Shown here one piece after another: positions 12,351-24,612 of a DNA stretch of 64,000 bases. The notes beneath the pieces were generated by a model. The model did not search any database. It was not told where the DNA came from and saw only the letters and a list, made by a program, of their open reading frames with translations. The number at the start of each line of letters is the position of its first letter. The stretch's first letter is position 1. The DNA lies in NCBI RefSeq assembly GCF_037975245.1, contig NC_092563.1:10033001-10097000 (forward strand), in the 5' to 3' direction. Source of the stretch: Apostichopus japonicus. Lineage: Eukaryota; Echinodermata; Holothuroidea; Aspidochirotida; Stichopodidae. Made by a program: the position numbers and the translations under genes.

Positions 12351-13484
12351 TTAAGTATTTGGCAATACATTAAACATTTTTCTAATTTTCCAATAGAAAC
12401 CATAATCTGGCCATATATGCTGCTGTAACTCTTTGAATAAATCTTCTGTAACGTGCGGTCGATTTTCTCCCTCCAGTGGGCTTTTCTTTGATCGAAATGC
12501 TTCAAAATCATCATCGTGAGCAAAAACGTCTAAAATTCCTGAGAAATAGTTCGGTAAAGTTTTCTCTAAGAGTTTTAAAAATGGCTCAAATTCTTCTAAG
12601 TGTCCAATCGCCGTATACTTTTTGGCTACATCGAGAGATGTCTGTAATGGCACATTAAGGTTAAGAGACTTACACTTGGCTGAATCAGAACAGAAATGTT
12701 GTAACAAAAACGACTGGACTTGGTTTCCATAGCATTCGGGTAAATTTTGTTTGAAGCAACTTTCAAAAGAGATCGGTTTAGTCCTCATTCGTAAGCCTTT
12801 TGGAAGTGCATACTGTAGTTGCGCATCTTCTCCCATGTGATCAACACGATAATTCTCAATTAATCTACTAGCTGGATCACAAATTAATGAAATGTAGTGC
12901 ACTTTCCTATCTTCAATAATTGGCACTGAACCTCCGCGTTCCACGAATAAAAATAGAGGCTTCGGTGATTTTAAGATAAATTGTTTCGTGAAGATTTCAA
13001 GTTGGGAAGAAGATTTAGAGTCAGACGTGTTGGGTAAAGAGGGGTACTGGTCTGTAAATTCAGCTACGTGTAAGAAACGAGGTTTACCATCAGATCTGAC
13101 AAGCTTCTCGACCAAACCAGGGAAAATATCTCCACCACAAAGAGGAATAGATTGAAATATGATAGTTGTGTCGTCATAGCTCCTTATACGCCTGAAAAAG
13201 TTGGACAGAAATGAAGTCTGCATTTCACGAACTCCATCCGAGTTATAGGCTTTCACATTTACTTGTCGAGGGTTAAAGTGACCAGTTGGAAGTGGATTAG
13301 CTTGTCCAGACGCAGAGAAGTAGCGTGCATACCTGACTGGGACGGGAATAACGTTAAAACTGAGAGCATAAGAGGCTAATGCTATTGAGACAAGTGACAG
13401 AATCAGAGCAGTAATGGAGCAGTTTAAAGCGCAGCGTAAAAGCCCGAGTTTAAAGACCTGTATCGGAGGTGCTTGGGTCGACAT
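12351..13484 (-). CDS. uronyl 2-O-sulfotransferase-like protein, probably catalytically altered
   Basis: Intact 377-codon single-exon frame; the ATG at 13484 is the first after an in-frame TGA. The N-terminus has one hydrophobic span (about residues 17-44), giving a type II Golgi topology. The C-terminal half follows the HS2ST/UST family (Sulfotransfer_2): HYISLICDPASRLIENY (about 196-212), cysteines at 243, 251, 265 and 271 in the family's FxSC...PECYGNQ...FC pattern, then GHLEEFEPFLKLLEKTLPNYF (about 295-314). Enzymes of the family transfer sulfate from PAPS to the 2-O position of uronic acids. Key positions look lost: the PKxGS/T 5'-phosphosulfate loop is IPLCGGD (Leu for Lys, about 113-119), the His-containing strand is LFVERGGSV (about 179-187), and the RDP of the 3'-phosphate site is CDP (202-204). 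It may be a non-catalytic relative or have changed substrate. It is shorter than typical UST. Confidence 0.85.
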   Translation of the reverse strand: MSTQAPPIQVFKLGLLRCALNCSITALILSLVSIALASYALSFNVIPVPVRYARYFSASGQANPLPTGHFNPRQVNVKAYNSDGVREMQTSFLSNFFRRIRSYDDTTIIFQSIPLCGGDIFPGLVEKLVRSDGKPRFLHVAEFTDQYPSLPNTSDSKSSSQLEIFTKQFILKSPKPLFLFVERGGSVPIIEDRKVHYISLICDPASRLIENYRVDHMGEDAQLQYALPKGLRMRTKPISFESCFKQNLPECYGNQVQSFLLQHFCSDSAKCKSLNLNVPLQTSLDVAKKYTAIGHLEEFEPFLKLLEKTLPNYFSGILDVFAHDDDFEAFRSKKSPLEGENRPHVTEDLFKELQQHIWPDYGFYWKIRKMFNVLPNT

Positions 13485-13686
13485 GATTATTACTTTAAAA
13501 CGAAACCGACGATTACTTCAAAATAAAACCGTTCGAATGTTCTGAGGAAATGGGTGTTTTTGCGTAATGCTAAAGGATGTCACTAAAAGAAAGAAGTGAA
13601 TGCCCGTCATAGCTTGAATGGAATCCGGATTGAATGTTTTATTCTAATATCACAAAGTCCTAATCGAAATAAGTCCCCAAGACCAC

Positions 13687-13769
13687 AGCACCGACTTGTA
13701 CACATGCCTCCTCCAACACCTTATATAGCACCGACCTGTACACATGCATCCCGGTCCAGCACCTTATAA
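13687..13769 (-). promoter_or_regulatory. possible TATA motifs in a short duplication upstream of the UST-like gene
   Basis: A ~43-bp segment (AGCACCGAC[T/C]TGTACACATG ... ACACCTTATA) is tandemly duplicated, 200-290 bp upstream of the ATG at 13484. On the gene's strand each copy carries a TATA-like element (TATATAAGG near 13719-13727 and TTTATAAGG near 13761-13769). Position and orientation fit a core promoter, but no transcript evidence is available. Confidence 0.25.
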
Positions 13770-15818
13770 ATCAGGTATTGTTACAAAGGAATCAAAGTAG
13801 AAGCGTGCTTGACGCATAAAGACTGAAATAAATGAGACGCACGTGTAACGGAATACGGTTTATCTTGTTCTCCTACGTTAGGCGTTCCCCTGGTAGACAG
13901 CATATATCTGTCGAACACACCGATTGTTAATGTCTAGATGAAGCGGAAACCAGTGCTGAAATGGCAGACGAACATGATGGTATCCTAACACGAAACGATT
14001 AACATGGATACCGGCAGATTAAATTACAGGCCTTTATATTGTATAAATCCAATCCTATCGAATGCAGAATAGTTACAGTGCCATCTATTTGATTCTCCTT
14101 GATCGTTATGCAATTTATCAAGCAGGTTTAAACAACACGACCTGTGTGATCCTTTAGTAGGCGCCTTCTCTCTACCAAGTATGCTATGGTTTCCAGGAGG
14201 TGTTCAAAACGAAATGAAGGCAGGATGGAAATGTTTATAACCTATGATGATTATGTACTTGGCTGGCATTTATTAGTACAGAGATATTGCTGCCTTACAG
14301 TGTACATGTGTCTTCCGAATCGCGTCCAGTGATAATGCCGTAGCATTCCTGTATTATAGAATCTACCACAAACTGGTGACGACAGTTTAGATGCCACTGT
14401 CCTCTTGCAGTACGCGATACCGGAAGCTCAAATGACTGTGTCCTTCCGCGTTGACTGGTCCACACGAATAGCATCAACAAAATGCCAGTCGGTTACCATT
14501 TGCTTTCCTGAATTGGCCAATTTTGTAGCTTGTAAGAGTTAGGAGGTCTAAAGGTTCGTCTTGAAGCAAACAGGCATATTTGAAGAGTAAACAAGACGGA
14601 ATAGGTCACGGTATGCTTAAGGTTGTCACGCCGGAAGAGTCTTACATGCGGATTTGTGGGGATCAGAGATTGCCTAACTATTTAGGTCATTGGGTTAAAG
14701 AAATTAAGCTTGCTAGAAAGGTTTATACATGGTCACTCTTGCTCAAAATCTTCCAAGAGTATTTTTATGTCACTATGGGTGTAGTTAATCTCACAAAAAA
14801 ATGAATTATCTTTTTGATAATCATTAAAAAAAAAAATTGCGAATAAGCGTAAAATAATGAGTAAATCAGCTCCCGGAAGATACTGTTGATTGTTTTTTGC
14901 AATGTCAGCATTCTTTAATATGGATTGAATAGAGACATCACAGTGTCCATCACAGTGTTATATTAATCCCCAAAATGTGAAACTCTGTGTGCATCTCAAG
15001 AACATGAGGTTTGAAAAACATAAGGTCGAACGTAACAATTAACGTATGCACGTTACGCGTATAAAAAAGATTCTATATTTCTTGGTATTAACGCACAGTG
15101 CCTGTATTTTACAACCAGTGCTTCAGTTTCGTCTGTGATAGCATAAATTAAAACAAAGATGTGGAATAAACAACTGACTTTTTCTTGTAGCATAAAAGAA
15201 ATAGAAAAAAAAGAAGTGTCACCAATGAGATTAAGTAAAGTGAAATGTGGTGATGGGCACATTCAAAGACTTTAACGGTGAAGTTCAGTAATATCTAACC
15301 ATACGACCAAACAGTTTCAAGTCCGTACTACGAAAATTGAATCGGGCTACGAAGGCTGGTTATAGACTCGAAGATCCTATCAATTTAGCATAACATACGA
15401 CACTGACTTTTTATATACAAGAACGGAGGAGCCCACTTGGAAGTGTGGTGGGGTTATAGATATATATTCCTCGAACTTTGACCTCGTGAAGTCAATCAAA
15501 TAATAGAGCAACGACGGACTGTGTAATAGGTATCAGAAGCTATCAAAAGTGGGGGAGGGGTTAATTTTAACTATTTTATCTCGAACTTCAAAATTCGAGT
15601 CTTATTTCGAGCTCTTGATATCTTTTTCAAAAAGTCAACTGTTTTATCTCACAACGTCCTCGATATTTTCCGATATGATATGGATATTTCTACTTATTTC
15701 ATGAATTGTAAAAATTGCATCTCAAAAATTTGTTAAATAAGTTTCAATATGAACTTTTCTTGAAACTAAGGATAGTGTAGGCATGTAAGCGTAACGAAAG
15801 GTCCAAATTAACCGCTGA
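13770..15818. other. noncoding, nothing recognised
   Basis: About 2 kb with only short frames lacking features. No RNA gene, inverted-repeat element or tandem repeat was noticed. Confidence 0.35.
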
Positions 15819-15825
15819 ATGACTG

Positions 15826-15882
15826 AATGCCTATTGCTAAAAGGGGACATGTCAATTGTCTTTACATATAGGACACTGATTC

Positions 15883-15915
<33 letters not shown>

Positions 15916-16365
15916 TATACAGTTCTATGCCTTTGCTAGAATGGGACGTATCAATTGTCCTTACATACTATAGGACACTGATTCACATATACCGTTGTGT
16001 GTCTTTGCTAAAATGGGACAAGTCCATTGTCCTTACATGCTATAGGACACTGATACACATATACAGTTTTATGTATATTGCTAGAAGGGAACATGTCAAT
16101 TGTCCTTACATACTATAGTACTCACATCAAATATACAGTTGTATGTCTTTGCTAGAAGGGGAACATGTCAATTGTCCTCTGTTGGACACTGACACATATG
16201 CAGTTGTATGTCTTTGCTAGACATGTCAATTGTCCTTACATGCTAAAGGACACTGATTCACATATACAGTTGTATGTCTTTCCTAGAATGGGACAAGTCA
16301 ATTGTCCTAACATACTATAGGACACTGACACATATACAGTTGTATGTCTATTGCAAGAAGGGATT
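15826..16365. repeat. ~76-bp degenerate minisatellite (7-8 units)
   Basis: Repeated units with the order TGTCTTTGCTAGAATGGGAC, A[T/A]GTCAATTGTCCTTACAT, ACTATAGGACACTGATTCAC, ATATACAGTTGTA. Units vary in length through small deletions, and the first contains an expanded (AT)n run at 15883-15920. Single-unit divergence suggests an old array. Confidence 0.9.
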
Positions 16366-16652
16366 ATATCGTCAGCACTGACCTTTTACAAAGACATCCA
16401 CAATAAACCACATCATAAGAGTACAAACAATTCCAGAAATTGCTGAAACTCAGTTGACCACAAAAGGACTTGTATTTGAGCAGCAAATGCCACGCAAATA
16501 TGACTGCGAAGCTAAACCAGAAGGTTAGTATCACCACGATATTGCAAAGACAAGGTTTAACCCTGTAACTTGAAAAAAGATGCAGATTCTTAAACCATGA
16601 ATGACAATCATATAGGTTAAGAAAGATTTCCAACATTTGGGGGAGCTGAGAT

Positions 16653-17117
16653 CAGGCGCATAGCCAGGATTTTGTGAAAAGGGGGGGGGGGGTGGGTTGG
16701 GTCAGGTTGGAAAGACCCAACGGTCGATTGGATGATGCATTGGGTCTTTTGGGTGGGAAAAATGGATGATGGTATAGGTTGAATTGGGCTTTGGAACAAC
16801 ATTTTCCACTCAAGCTGTCCTACATTAAGTAATAATGAGACAAACATCTCTACGGTGGGTGCGCGCCGAAAAATAGCAGTTTATAAGACATCATAGTAAT
16901 GTCTTACGTCATCTTACATTGCAAAAATTGTCCATTAAATCAAAATTCCCTCCTAATTCCTCTCATCTCATCTCATCTCATCTCATCTCCTTCCTTTCCT
17001 TTATATTTTAGTACATTTTTTATTTTTTCGATCCACTCATGGGTAGGGGGAGGGGGTTGTGACACCGGACCTTCCTCCTCCCCCCCCCCCAACCGCCGGT
17101 GGCTACGCGCTTGCCTG
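16653..17117. mobile_element. degraded hAT-like MITE with poly-G core
   Basis: Starts CAGGCGCATAGCCAGGATTT followed by a poly-G run. It ends GGTGGCTACGCGC..CCTG, roughly the reverse complement of the start. It resembles the better preserved elements at 24231 and 27119 in design (GCGTAGCCAGG/GCGTATCCAGG termini and internal G/C runs). Target duplications were not identified. A (CTCAT)n run lies at 16965-16988. Confidence 0.45.
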
Positions 17118-17362
17118 AGACCGAAGGCCTCATCAAATCGCAAAGTGCCAAGAGGGGGACTTCATTAGGCTGTTTTTAAACCATTCTTCGGTAGGGGGTG
17201 TGAGATCGATTAATAAGTCATGGACCATGAGTCACTCTTATGACGTACCGGGTATCTGACTATATTTCTTTCACATTAGAATAATTACGGTAACTTGCCT
17301 GCTTTATAGTCGCACGTGTTGGTGAAACGTTAAGTGGTATCATTATTTTGAGGGAGAAAGTA

Positions 17363-17777
17363 TGAGCGTATCCAGGATTTGTAACAGATGGAGCGTTATT
17401 GGATGGTCGTCGTGGGGGAGGGGTCTAAGCGGAGGGGTTCCCCTTTGGAAAAGTTTTTCTTTTGGAAGAGGGCTTAGATACAAATGGTGCCATCAATACA
17501 ATTTTTTGATATCTTGTATTGAAAAATGAGTTTAAATTTGTCATGATAATAAAATCAAATGATGATAATGATTATTTCAATACCTCTTTGGCTATTTTTA
17601 TACATGTTGAGATCTCCTCCAATTATTGGGGGGGGGGGGCTGAAAGTTATCTAATCCTTCCGTCAAATTATTGGGGGCTTAGCATCCCTATTCCCTCCCC
17701 TTTTCATAAGCCTATGACAATCATCATCCAATCTATAACAACAAGTAGGTTATATGCATGCCTATAGCCTGGATACC
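17363..17777. mobile_element. possible degraded MITE related to the 27119 element
   Basis: The left end TGAGCGTATCCAGGATTTG matches the CGTATCCAGGATTTT terminus of the element at 27119-27673. The right side ends CTATAGCCTGGATACC, a partial inverted copy. There is a poly-G run inside (17628-17640) and no protein-coding capacity. Confidence 0.4.
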
Positions 17778-18180
17778 ATGCACTATTGCGTATAACCGAA
17801 TAACACACATACCTTCAAATTGATCAATACCAAAGCCCATAACACGAGTGGCACTATTGAGGCACACAATCTAAGTAGCATGTACTAGTGCCTGCAGCAT
17901 GAACAACATTCATACTCATAACATGAATAACACTCACGCTCAACGCTTTAAATGATGGATTTCTCACAAAATTCATTTTGATGTATTATAGACCATTAAA
18001 ACCCACTGCTATCAGTCCAGGTTGTATTTCTATACTAATTTTCAGATATTGAGCATATTTTAAATATGAATATCTTGAAAGTATAGGGGTAGTTGTAGAG
18101 ACATTGTTTACACTCCAACTTGACTTATTTCTGTTACATTGACATATCGTTACATTCTGTTACATTAACACATTGACATA

Positions 18181-18435
18181 TAACACACGGAGTGTTAGCT
18201 GAGTGGTTGACGCCGGTGCCTTCCAATCATAAGGTCCCCAGTTCGAGTCACTCTAAGATTAATGTACTGCATGTATGTCGTCCAGTTACAGTTGTTGACA
18301 ATTCATAATCATGGACGTTAAATATGAATCTAAGAGACTAACTTCGATCAGCTTGCGGCTTTGATAAGCCAATGAGGCTTCTTCGCGAGTTCCTGCTTGC
18401 AGGAGTATCTAAAATACATACATACAAATACATAT
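18181..18435 (+). mobile_element. tRNA-derived SINE
   Basis: The tRNA-like head carries an A box (TAGCTGAGTGGTTGACG, 18195-18211) and a B box (AGTTCGAGTCAC, about 18240-18251) at normal tRNA spacing. A unique body and an AAATACATACATACAAATAC-type simple tail ending near 18435 follow. This is the structure of a Pol III-transcribed retroposon. Confidence 0.7.
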
Positions 18436-18660
18436 CCAAACTAACATGCTGCGTAAATTCATCCCTTAATGAAAACAGTTCAGTCTGCCTATCTGGCTGG
18501 CCTCAGTGAAGTCTTGAAGTTAAGCCGGCCGGATATACAGTAGCTCTCCGCCGTCTTTGAGTAACCCTGTCCTATGTTGCAAGAACTAAATGTAAGAGCC
18601 GTGCGTCGTAATCAACCATGCCCCTTGCCCTATGAGTGCGCATACTTTGATGGGTGCAGG

Positions 18661-18680
18661 CGAGGGAGAGGGGGGGGGGG
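18661..18680. repeat. poly-G tract
   Basis: A G run of about 15 bases in a purine-rich context, one of more than 20 long G or C runs in the window. Most other runs lie inside MITEs or noncoding spacers. Confidence 0.9.
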
Positions 18681-19099
18681 GGGGTGAGGGGAGGGAGAGA
18701 TTAGCTAGTCTAACTCTTCAATGAACCTCGTTTAGCAGTAAATGTTAAGCTGTCTGTGTGCGTCGTTTGTATATATACCTACAAACCTTCGTATAATGTG
18801 TAACATAATCTGCAACATTTTGTTTAACTTGGGTGAAATGCACAATACTTCGAATACTTCTGTATTGATAAGAAGAAAAGGACTCAAAAGGAGATACGTT
18901 GTATAATTCAATAATCCCTTGGAGATATATTTTCGTCATTGTTGAACGAGCGTAAACGGTTAGTACAATCTAAATGAGGCCTACTTGTTGGTTTATTGAC
19001 TTGTCCTATTTACTAATTCGTCTGATTGTAGGAACGTAATCTACCCTGTGAACTGTTGAACATTTGATTAGACGGGTATGGAGCGCCAAGTGAGCAAAA

Positions 19100-19347
19100 A
19101 GTCCTGAAATCGACATATGTCGAATGAAATTGACATGTATGTCAGTTTCCGGTGCACTCATTGGGCACAAGGCGTCATATATCATCGTGTACGAGAATTT
19201 GACAAATTAATTCGACATATGTCGATTTCTTTCCTATACATCAGTATCTTCCAACCAAGAGCGTTATGGATTATCATGTCCTCCATTTTGAGTGCGAGAA
19301 ACTGAAATACACTATAGTAATTCGACATATGTGTCGATTTCAGGACT
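19100..19347. mobile_element. 248-bp MITE with CGACATATGTCG palindromes
   Basis: Terminal inverted repeats of about 25 bp: AGTCCTGAAATCGACATATG at the left and the same sequence (with a 2-bp CA insertion) read inward from 19347. The palindrome CGACATATGTCG(A) occurs at both ends and again near 19200-19215. No transposase and no clear target duplication. A related but decayed CGACATAT/TCGATTTAAA series lies at about 32045-32115 and in its paralogue near 46670-46740. Confidence 0.8.
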
Positions 19348-21714
19348 AATGGCACAAGCTAGGCGCACCATAGACGCGCCTCTCGGAACTGTTTACGAAA
19401 TGAAATTATTGTGATTAGTTGAGTATGAATCAAGTACTTAATGTGCATTTATATTTTACATATTTATGTGGATATACAGAAACTAACCCAATTCCCTTTC
19501 TCTGTCTTGTTTTATCTTACTATCTAATTTTCTGCGTGGTATTCTACTTGTGGAAGCACCAATGCTTCCTGTAACATTACAAGTATGTCATATTGTTTTA
19601 CTCATAAAGTATATGTTTATGCAATGGAAAAGATATTTAACACAGGCTTGTAACGGGGTATATTGTGTATTCAACATTTAGCAATCAGTTCTACATTTAT
19701 CTGCGTGAAGTTGGTTTACTTGCTAGAATTTTGACACGTAAAGCGTGAAAGAAATGTCGTGTAAATGTCAAACATGAGATGTTATCTTTAATATTAGCAT
19801 GCTGAAGGTGTCGTTTAACGTATTTGGAGCACTTTATTTGTGGCCGTGGGTTGAAATGGCCTCTGCCATTTACAAATCAACCCCAAAGTACCAAGAAAGC
19901 AAATAAGGTAAGGTCAAAGTCTAAACTTTGATGACGTTGAAACGAGACCTTTCCATATAGTCCGTGGGTGTATCAAGTTTTATCAGTTAATACACTTCTA
20001 AATACACCAAAGCTGTTCCACTTAAGAGTGTACTTAAACTATAAGAGAACCAGCACTTCAGAGACTAGCCATGCATGACGTGGCAGACCCGTTTAAACTT
20101 ACTCTGACGTTGTTTGGCATTGTATACATGCAGGAATGAAAAACAAACGCATGGCTTGGGCTTCGTATGGGTGAACTATTTAAACAGAGGCAAACCATAT
20201 AGACGAAGAGAAGATCATGAAGATGCCACGTGACAAGTCGATGTGCTCTCTTTTGGCGATTAGCCCTAAAATAAACCCCTACAATTAGAACCTGACAAGC
20301 TAAATGAGTCGGCAGAAATCGGTTATTCGCATATGATGTATGATCAGGCAAGGAAAGTCTTTTGAGGAAATATTGGCCTGGGATACAGGCTGAACCCTTT
20401 ATTTTTATCGTTAGTTCAAGTACACGATGTTACTGAAATGCCTCGAAACGTTTGCTGTTTCTTTCATAATGGAAATATGATACTTTTTCTCCTTATTTTC
20501 TTTCACTCTGTTATATAAATTGATGTAATGTTAGCATTGGTCGGAAAAGTTGCTTGAAGTGTCGGATATCGGTAAAAATAAGTATTACAGGACTTGATTA
20601 AAAGAAAAATGACTTTTGGTAGTAAATCGCATTCAAGTTTAGATGACAACCAGAAAGTTTGTCTCGTTTACGTTTTGTTTTTAGCTTCTAAACTTCAATG
20701 ATCACACGTTTAATTTTAAATTAGTTTTTTTTTCCTTCGGTCAAGTTTACCTTGGTAACCGAATATTACTTAGAGTGCAAATGCAAATGTAAATGCAAAT
20801 AATTTAACTAACGCCATCTAACTTTAAACAATTGTACTAATCAGTTTTGTAGCTCTAGAGACCGGGGATGCAGTCCATTCTGCTCAACCCTCGGGGACGG
20901 TTGTGAAGGATTAAGAATCGTTTCATGTTTAATACCGCAATTAAAATAGGTGACCATAAATATGTGATAATTTCAATTAACATGTTACTCCGATTTTGTC
21001 GAAATGGTGCCAAATAATGATGAACAGAACATCACTTTATCTTGCAAAAATTCCGCTAAAAGGCAACAGTGTCTTTCGGTTGTAAAATTTAAATTTTCTT
21101 GAAATTGGGTGTCCATTCAAATTGAGTTTTTGTTTTTCTTCTATATGCGGCAGAGCAAGTTAGCAACCGTATGTGGTGTAACGAGCTATTACCATCGAGA
21201 GGGAGTGTGCAGGTACAATAGGAAGCATATTCTACAATAGTATATTGAATTTCGTGTGTTTGGCAAACTATTCTACGTTCAAATCCGTGACACCTTCTGT
21301 AAGAAAATCATCCTGTTTTTTTCTCTTGCACATTTTGTGATTTTACTCTCATTATAATATCTGCTCCTTCCTGTGCTGGACTAATCTAGATATACTCAAA
21401 TTTCAATATTCAATGTCCACGATCGTTCTTCATAAAGCAGCTCCGTCCGTAGAATGTTTTTCATTTTCGTTTTTATAACGTTCAACTTACAATTAACTTA
21501 TTTTCTGATAAGGCTATCTTTCCAATTCGTTGGCTTGGGAAGATTAAACAGCTGGGTACGAAAGTCCTCTCGATGTAATTGTGACTCTTGCATATATATA
21601 TTACGTCCCATCTTTATATTATTTGAGCTGACCTGTATTTTACCTATACATTTTTAAGTTGTTTAAGTTAAATTGTACAAACCTAATCAACTGGTATCTT
21701 TGTACTTGAGGACA
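19348..21714. other. noncoding, nothing recognised
   Basis: No exon, RNA gene or repeat family recognised. A 97-codon minus-strand frame at 20058-20351 has no features. Confidence 0.35.
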
Positions 21715-22205
21715 AATGGACTAGAACTTATAGTCTTAAACTCCAACGAACTAAGGCCTTGGTATTACGGTGTAGGATTTAACTACAACGGAGTAGTACT
21801 TAGATTCAACGGAGTAGGACTTATATTCAACGGAATAGGATTAGGCACAAAAAGAAGGAGTAAAAGTTATAATCAACGGACTAGGATTTAGCTACAACCT
21901 AGTATAGGACTTAGATTCAACGAACTAGGATTTAGCTACAACAACTGAGTAGGACGTAGATTCAACGGACTAGGGTTTAGCTTCAACGGACTAGGATTTA
22001 GCTACAACGGACTAGGATTGAGCTACAACGGAGTAGGATTTAGATGCAATGGACTGGGATGCAGCTACAACTGAGTAGGACTTAGATTCAACGGACTAGG
22101 ATTTAGCTACAACTGAGTAGGATTTAGCTACAACGGAGTAGGATTTAGATGCAATGGACTGGGATTTAGCTACAACTGAGTAGGACTTAGATTCAACGGA
22201 CTTAA
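21715..22205. repeat. irregular ~21-bp minisatellite
   Basis: About 20 imperfect repeats of ACGGACTAGGATTTAGCTACA and the variant ACGGAGTAGGACTTAGATTCA. In several places the two types alternate to give a 42-46-bp secondary period. An accidental plus-strand frame (21673-21891) runs into it. Confidence 0.9.
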
Positions 22206-22420
22206 AAGGATCACAAGAAACTGGGATGACAAGGTCCCTTACATCTACTCGGACTGTGGTAATGACTGACCCAATTCACTGGAAAGGCCTTCTGCTTGAG
22301 AACCATAAAAAACATTGAAATAATCATTACAGAAAATTACCACAGGCATATAGCTCTCGTAGACAATGAACTTAGAAACCGTGGGTTATTATACAAAATG
22401 TCACTTTGTAAGAAAATGAA

Positions 22421-23131
22421 AATAAGTCTACCATTTCCTGGCCATTCTGCTTAAGTTTACTCCAGACAAATATTCGAACTTGCAAGAAACCTCCCTAGAC
22501 GCTGTGCCACGTATGTTATGATGATATTAAATTATAGGGTATTGTGTGGAGTATAGTTACTATTTATTTATTTGTTTGCCACAAAAGTACAAAGTGGAGT
22601 TATAAGTGAATTGACAACATTAATGATACAGAATTGATTTATGTTGAAAATCGAAAGAATGTTATAGCTTCAACGATTCACATGGTTCGAATGCGTAAGT
22701 TTCGCATAATTAGTGGTTATGTATAGTGTACATATAAATCTGACATATTCTAGTGTGCGAATGAAAGGTTCTTGCACTAACTCACATTCTCACAAACATT
22801 CGAACCATTAAAGCCGCAATTGTAGCATTTGGGTATAGTCATATCTCGTCATACCGAACAAGCAATTTTATATTTCACGTAAAATAATTCAAGGACGCCC
22901 TCAACTTATAGAAGGACAATCAAAACTAATTGTCGATTCATACAATTCCTGCGATTCCAATGTAGAAGAAATATTGTGTTTCATACGTAATGGTAATGTT
23001 TTAGGCTTTTTGTGCAAATCTTCGAAGATTTATTCTAATAACAACATTCCTAGTGAGATGTTGGTGGAATAAGGTAGCAAATTATTAAGAGTTTTATCTG
23101 TAAGATTTTAACGGTCGAATGTGGTACCAGA
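22421..23131 (-). repeat. inverted copy of the CHST15-flank repeat (28703-29354)
   Basis: Reverse complement of the segment downstream of CHST15-like copy 1. For example, TTAGGCTTTTTGTGCAAATC at 23002 is the complement of 28826-28845, and the edge at GGTACCA (about 23128) matches 28707. A third copy in the duplicated locus starts near 43364. The two nearer copies form a fold-back of about 0.7-kb arms around a 5.6-kb loop. Nature unknown: a dispersed repeat or an inverted local duplication. Confidence 0.85.
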
Positions 23132-24230
23132 CTTTCAAAGTATATAAACTTTCTCGTATTAAACAATTGATTAATCTTTGGTCTTCGAGGGACCTTACAC
23201 AAATAGGCAAAATACTTACTATTAAAACATTTGCTAATTCCCAACTTGTATATTTGTTCACGATGCTCCCTAATCCACCAGATCGTTTTATGAAGGCTCT
23301 TAATAAGTTATTCTATAATTTTATATGGAGTAATAAACCTGATAAGGTTAAAAGGTCAGTTCTTTGTAATGATAAAGGGAAAAGGGGATTAAAAATGATA
23401 AATGTTAATACATTTGCAAATAGTTCGAAGACAAGTTGGGTGAAATTATATGTTGATGACTTAGAAAGACCTTAGAAGACTTTGTTTACTTATGCTTTGC
23501 GTAACTATGGTGAAAATGTCTTTTATCATGAATTTTAGAAAGGGTAATATTAATTTATCTATTTGTTTTGTCCAGGAAGTTTGTGATGCCTGGGCAGAGT
23601 TTAGTTTTTCCATTCCTGAAGTGGAATATGTTAATCAATGTGTATTAAATAATAGTAATTAGAATTGATAACCGTATTATTTACTTTGATGTTTAAAGCA
23701 AAATAATGCGTGTAACATTGGTGACTTTTTTACGCGGAATGGCCATGTTCTCGTATATCGAGATTTTATTAATGAATATAACATTAATTTCCCGTTTACT
23801 TATTATTATGGTATAGTTTCAGCGGTTCCTGTTAGGTGGAAGGTAAATTTAGGGAAAAACAACGTTCATATCTAAATGAGTGTTGTCTATTAAAATTGTC
23901 TCTACAGAGAGCAGCAAATATTGTATATAGATCAGTTCGTTTAAAAATGTATGTTGCTCCTAGTTCCTTCCAAACATGGGAAGAAAAGTTTTCTTGTAGA
24001 AATTTAATTGGAGTTTTATTTCTCTCTACCTTTTATTGTAGTGCGGGAGGCTAAAATTCAGTATATTCAGTTTTGTTATTTGCATAGAATTATTGGAACA
24101 AATGATTGTTTGTCTATCTTAATCTTAGAGATACCCCTCTTTGTTCTTTTCGTGGTTTGGAATACGAAACATTGGAACATTTATTTTGGAACTGTTCGTT
24201 GGTTAGCAAATTCTGGGATGACATTTGTGG
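23132..24230 (+). pseudogene. L1/Tx1-like LINE ORF2 3' portion (5'-truncated)
   Basis: Plus-strand frames with shifts encode the region downstream of the reverse-transcriptase core: YKLSRIKQLINLWSSRDLTQ, then ILTIKTFANSQLVYLFTMLP, NKLFYNFIWSNKPDKVKRS and KRGLKMINVNTFANS (23140-23430), followed at about 24050-24225 by LHRIIGTNDCLS and ETLEHLFWNCSLVSKFW. This is the linker plus C-terminal HxxC-type segment seen in L1/Tx1-clade ORF2. Stops and frame changes (23475, about 23540, 23840, 24050) show it is inactive, and the upstream polymerase domain is missing. The reading resumes after the MITE insertion, from 24613. Confidence 0.85.
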
Positions 24231-24612
24231 CAAGGGCGTAGGAACGGGGGGGGGGGGCTGGGGGCGCAAGCCCCCAGTGAAAAATATGGATGGGCGGAAG
24301 TATCATTCCGCCCCCCCCCCCCCCCGCTTCGCAAGTCAGAAAACCCCTTTTTCATTTCCAAATGAGAAAAAAATCTTATTTGGAGCACCAAATTGCATCT
24401 AAGGCCAGGTGAAAATGCAAAATTATTTACAAAATGGAGCGGGTGTTGAAGTGTGCTATATTGCACCAAATTGAACCTGAGGCCACCTGGAAATACAAAA
24501 AAAAAATCCAAAGGGGAGGGGGAAACCCCCTCCCATTAGACCCCTCCCCCAAACCGGCCATCAGTCTTCAGCCCCCCCCCCCCCCACTCAAAAGTACCTT
24601 CCTACGCCACTG
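24231..24612. mobile_element. hAT-like MITE inside a LINE, 8-bp target duplication
   Basis: 382 bp flanked by a perfect 8-bp direct repeat ATTTGTGG (24223-24230 and 24613-24620). Terminal repeats are CAAGGGCGTAGGAACG at the left and, read inward from the right, CAGTGGCGTAGGAAGG. An 8-bp duplication and CAG-type ends define the hAT superfamily. The interior has long G and C runs and no coding capacity. It interrupts the LINE reading exactly at its FWDDICGKG segment. Confidence 0.93.

Noticed and set aside
12476-12658. Plus-strand frame within the UST-like gene
   Set aside because: Antisense shadow of the 377-codon sulfotransferase-like frame.
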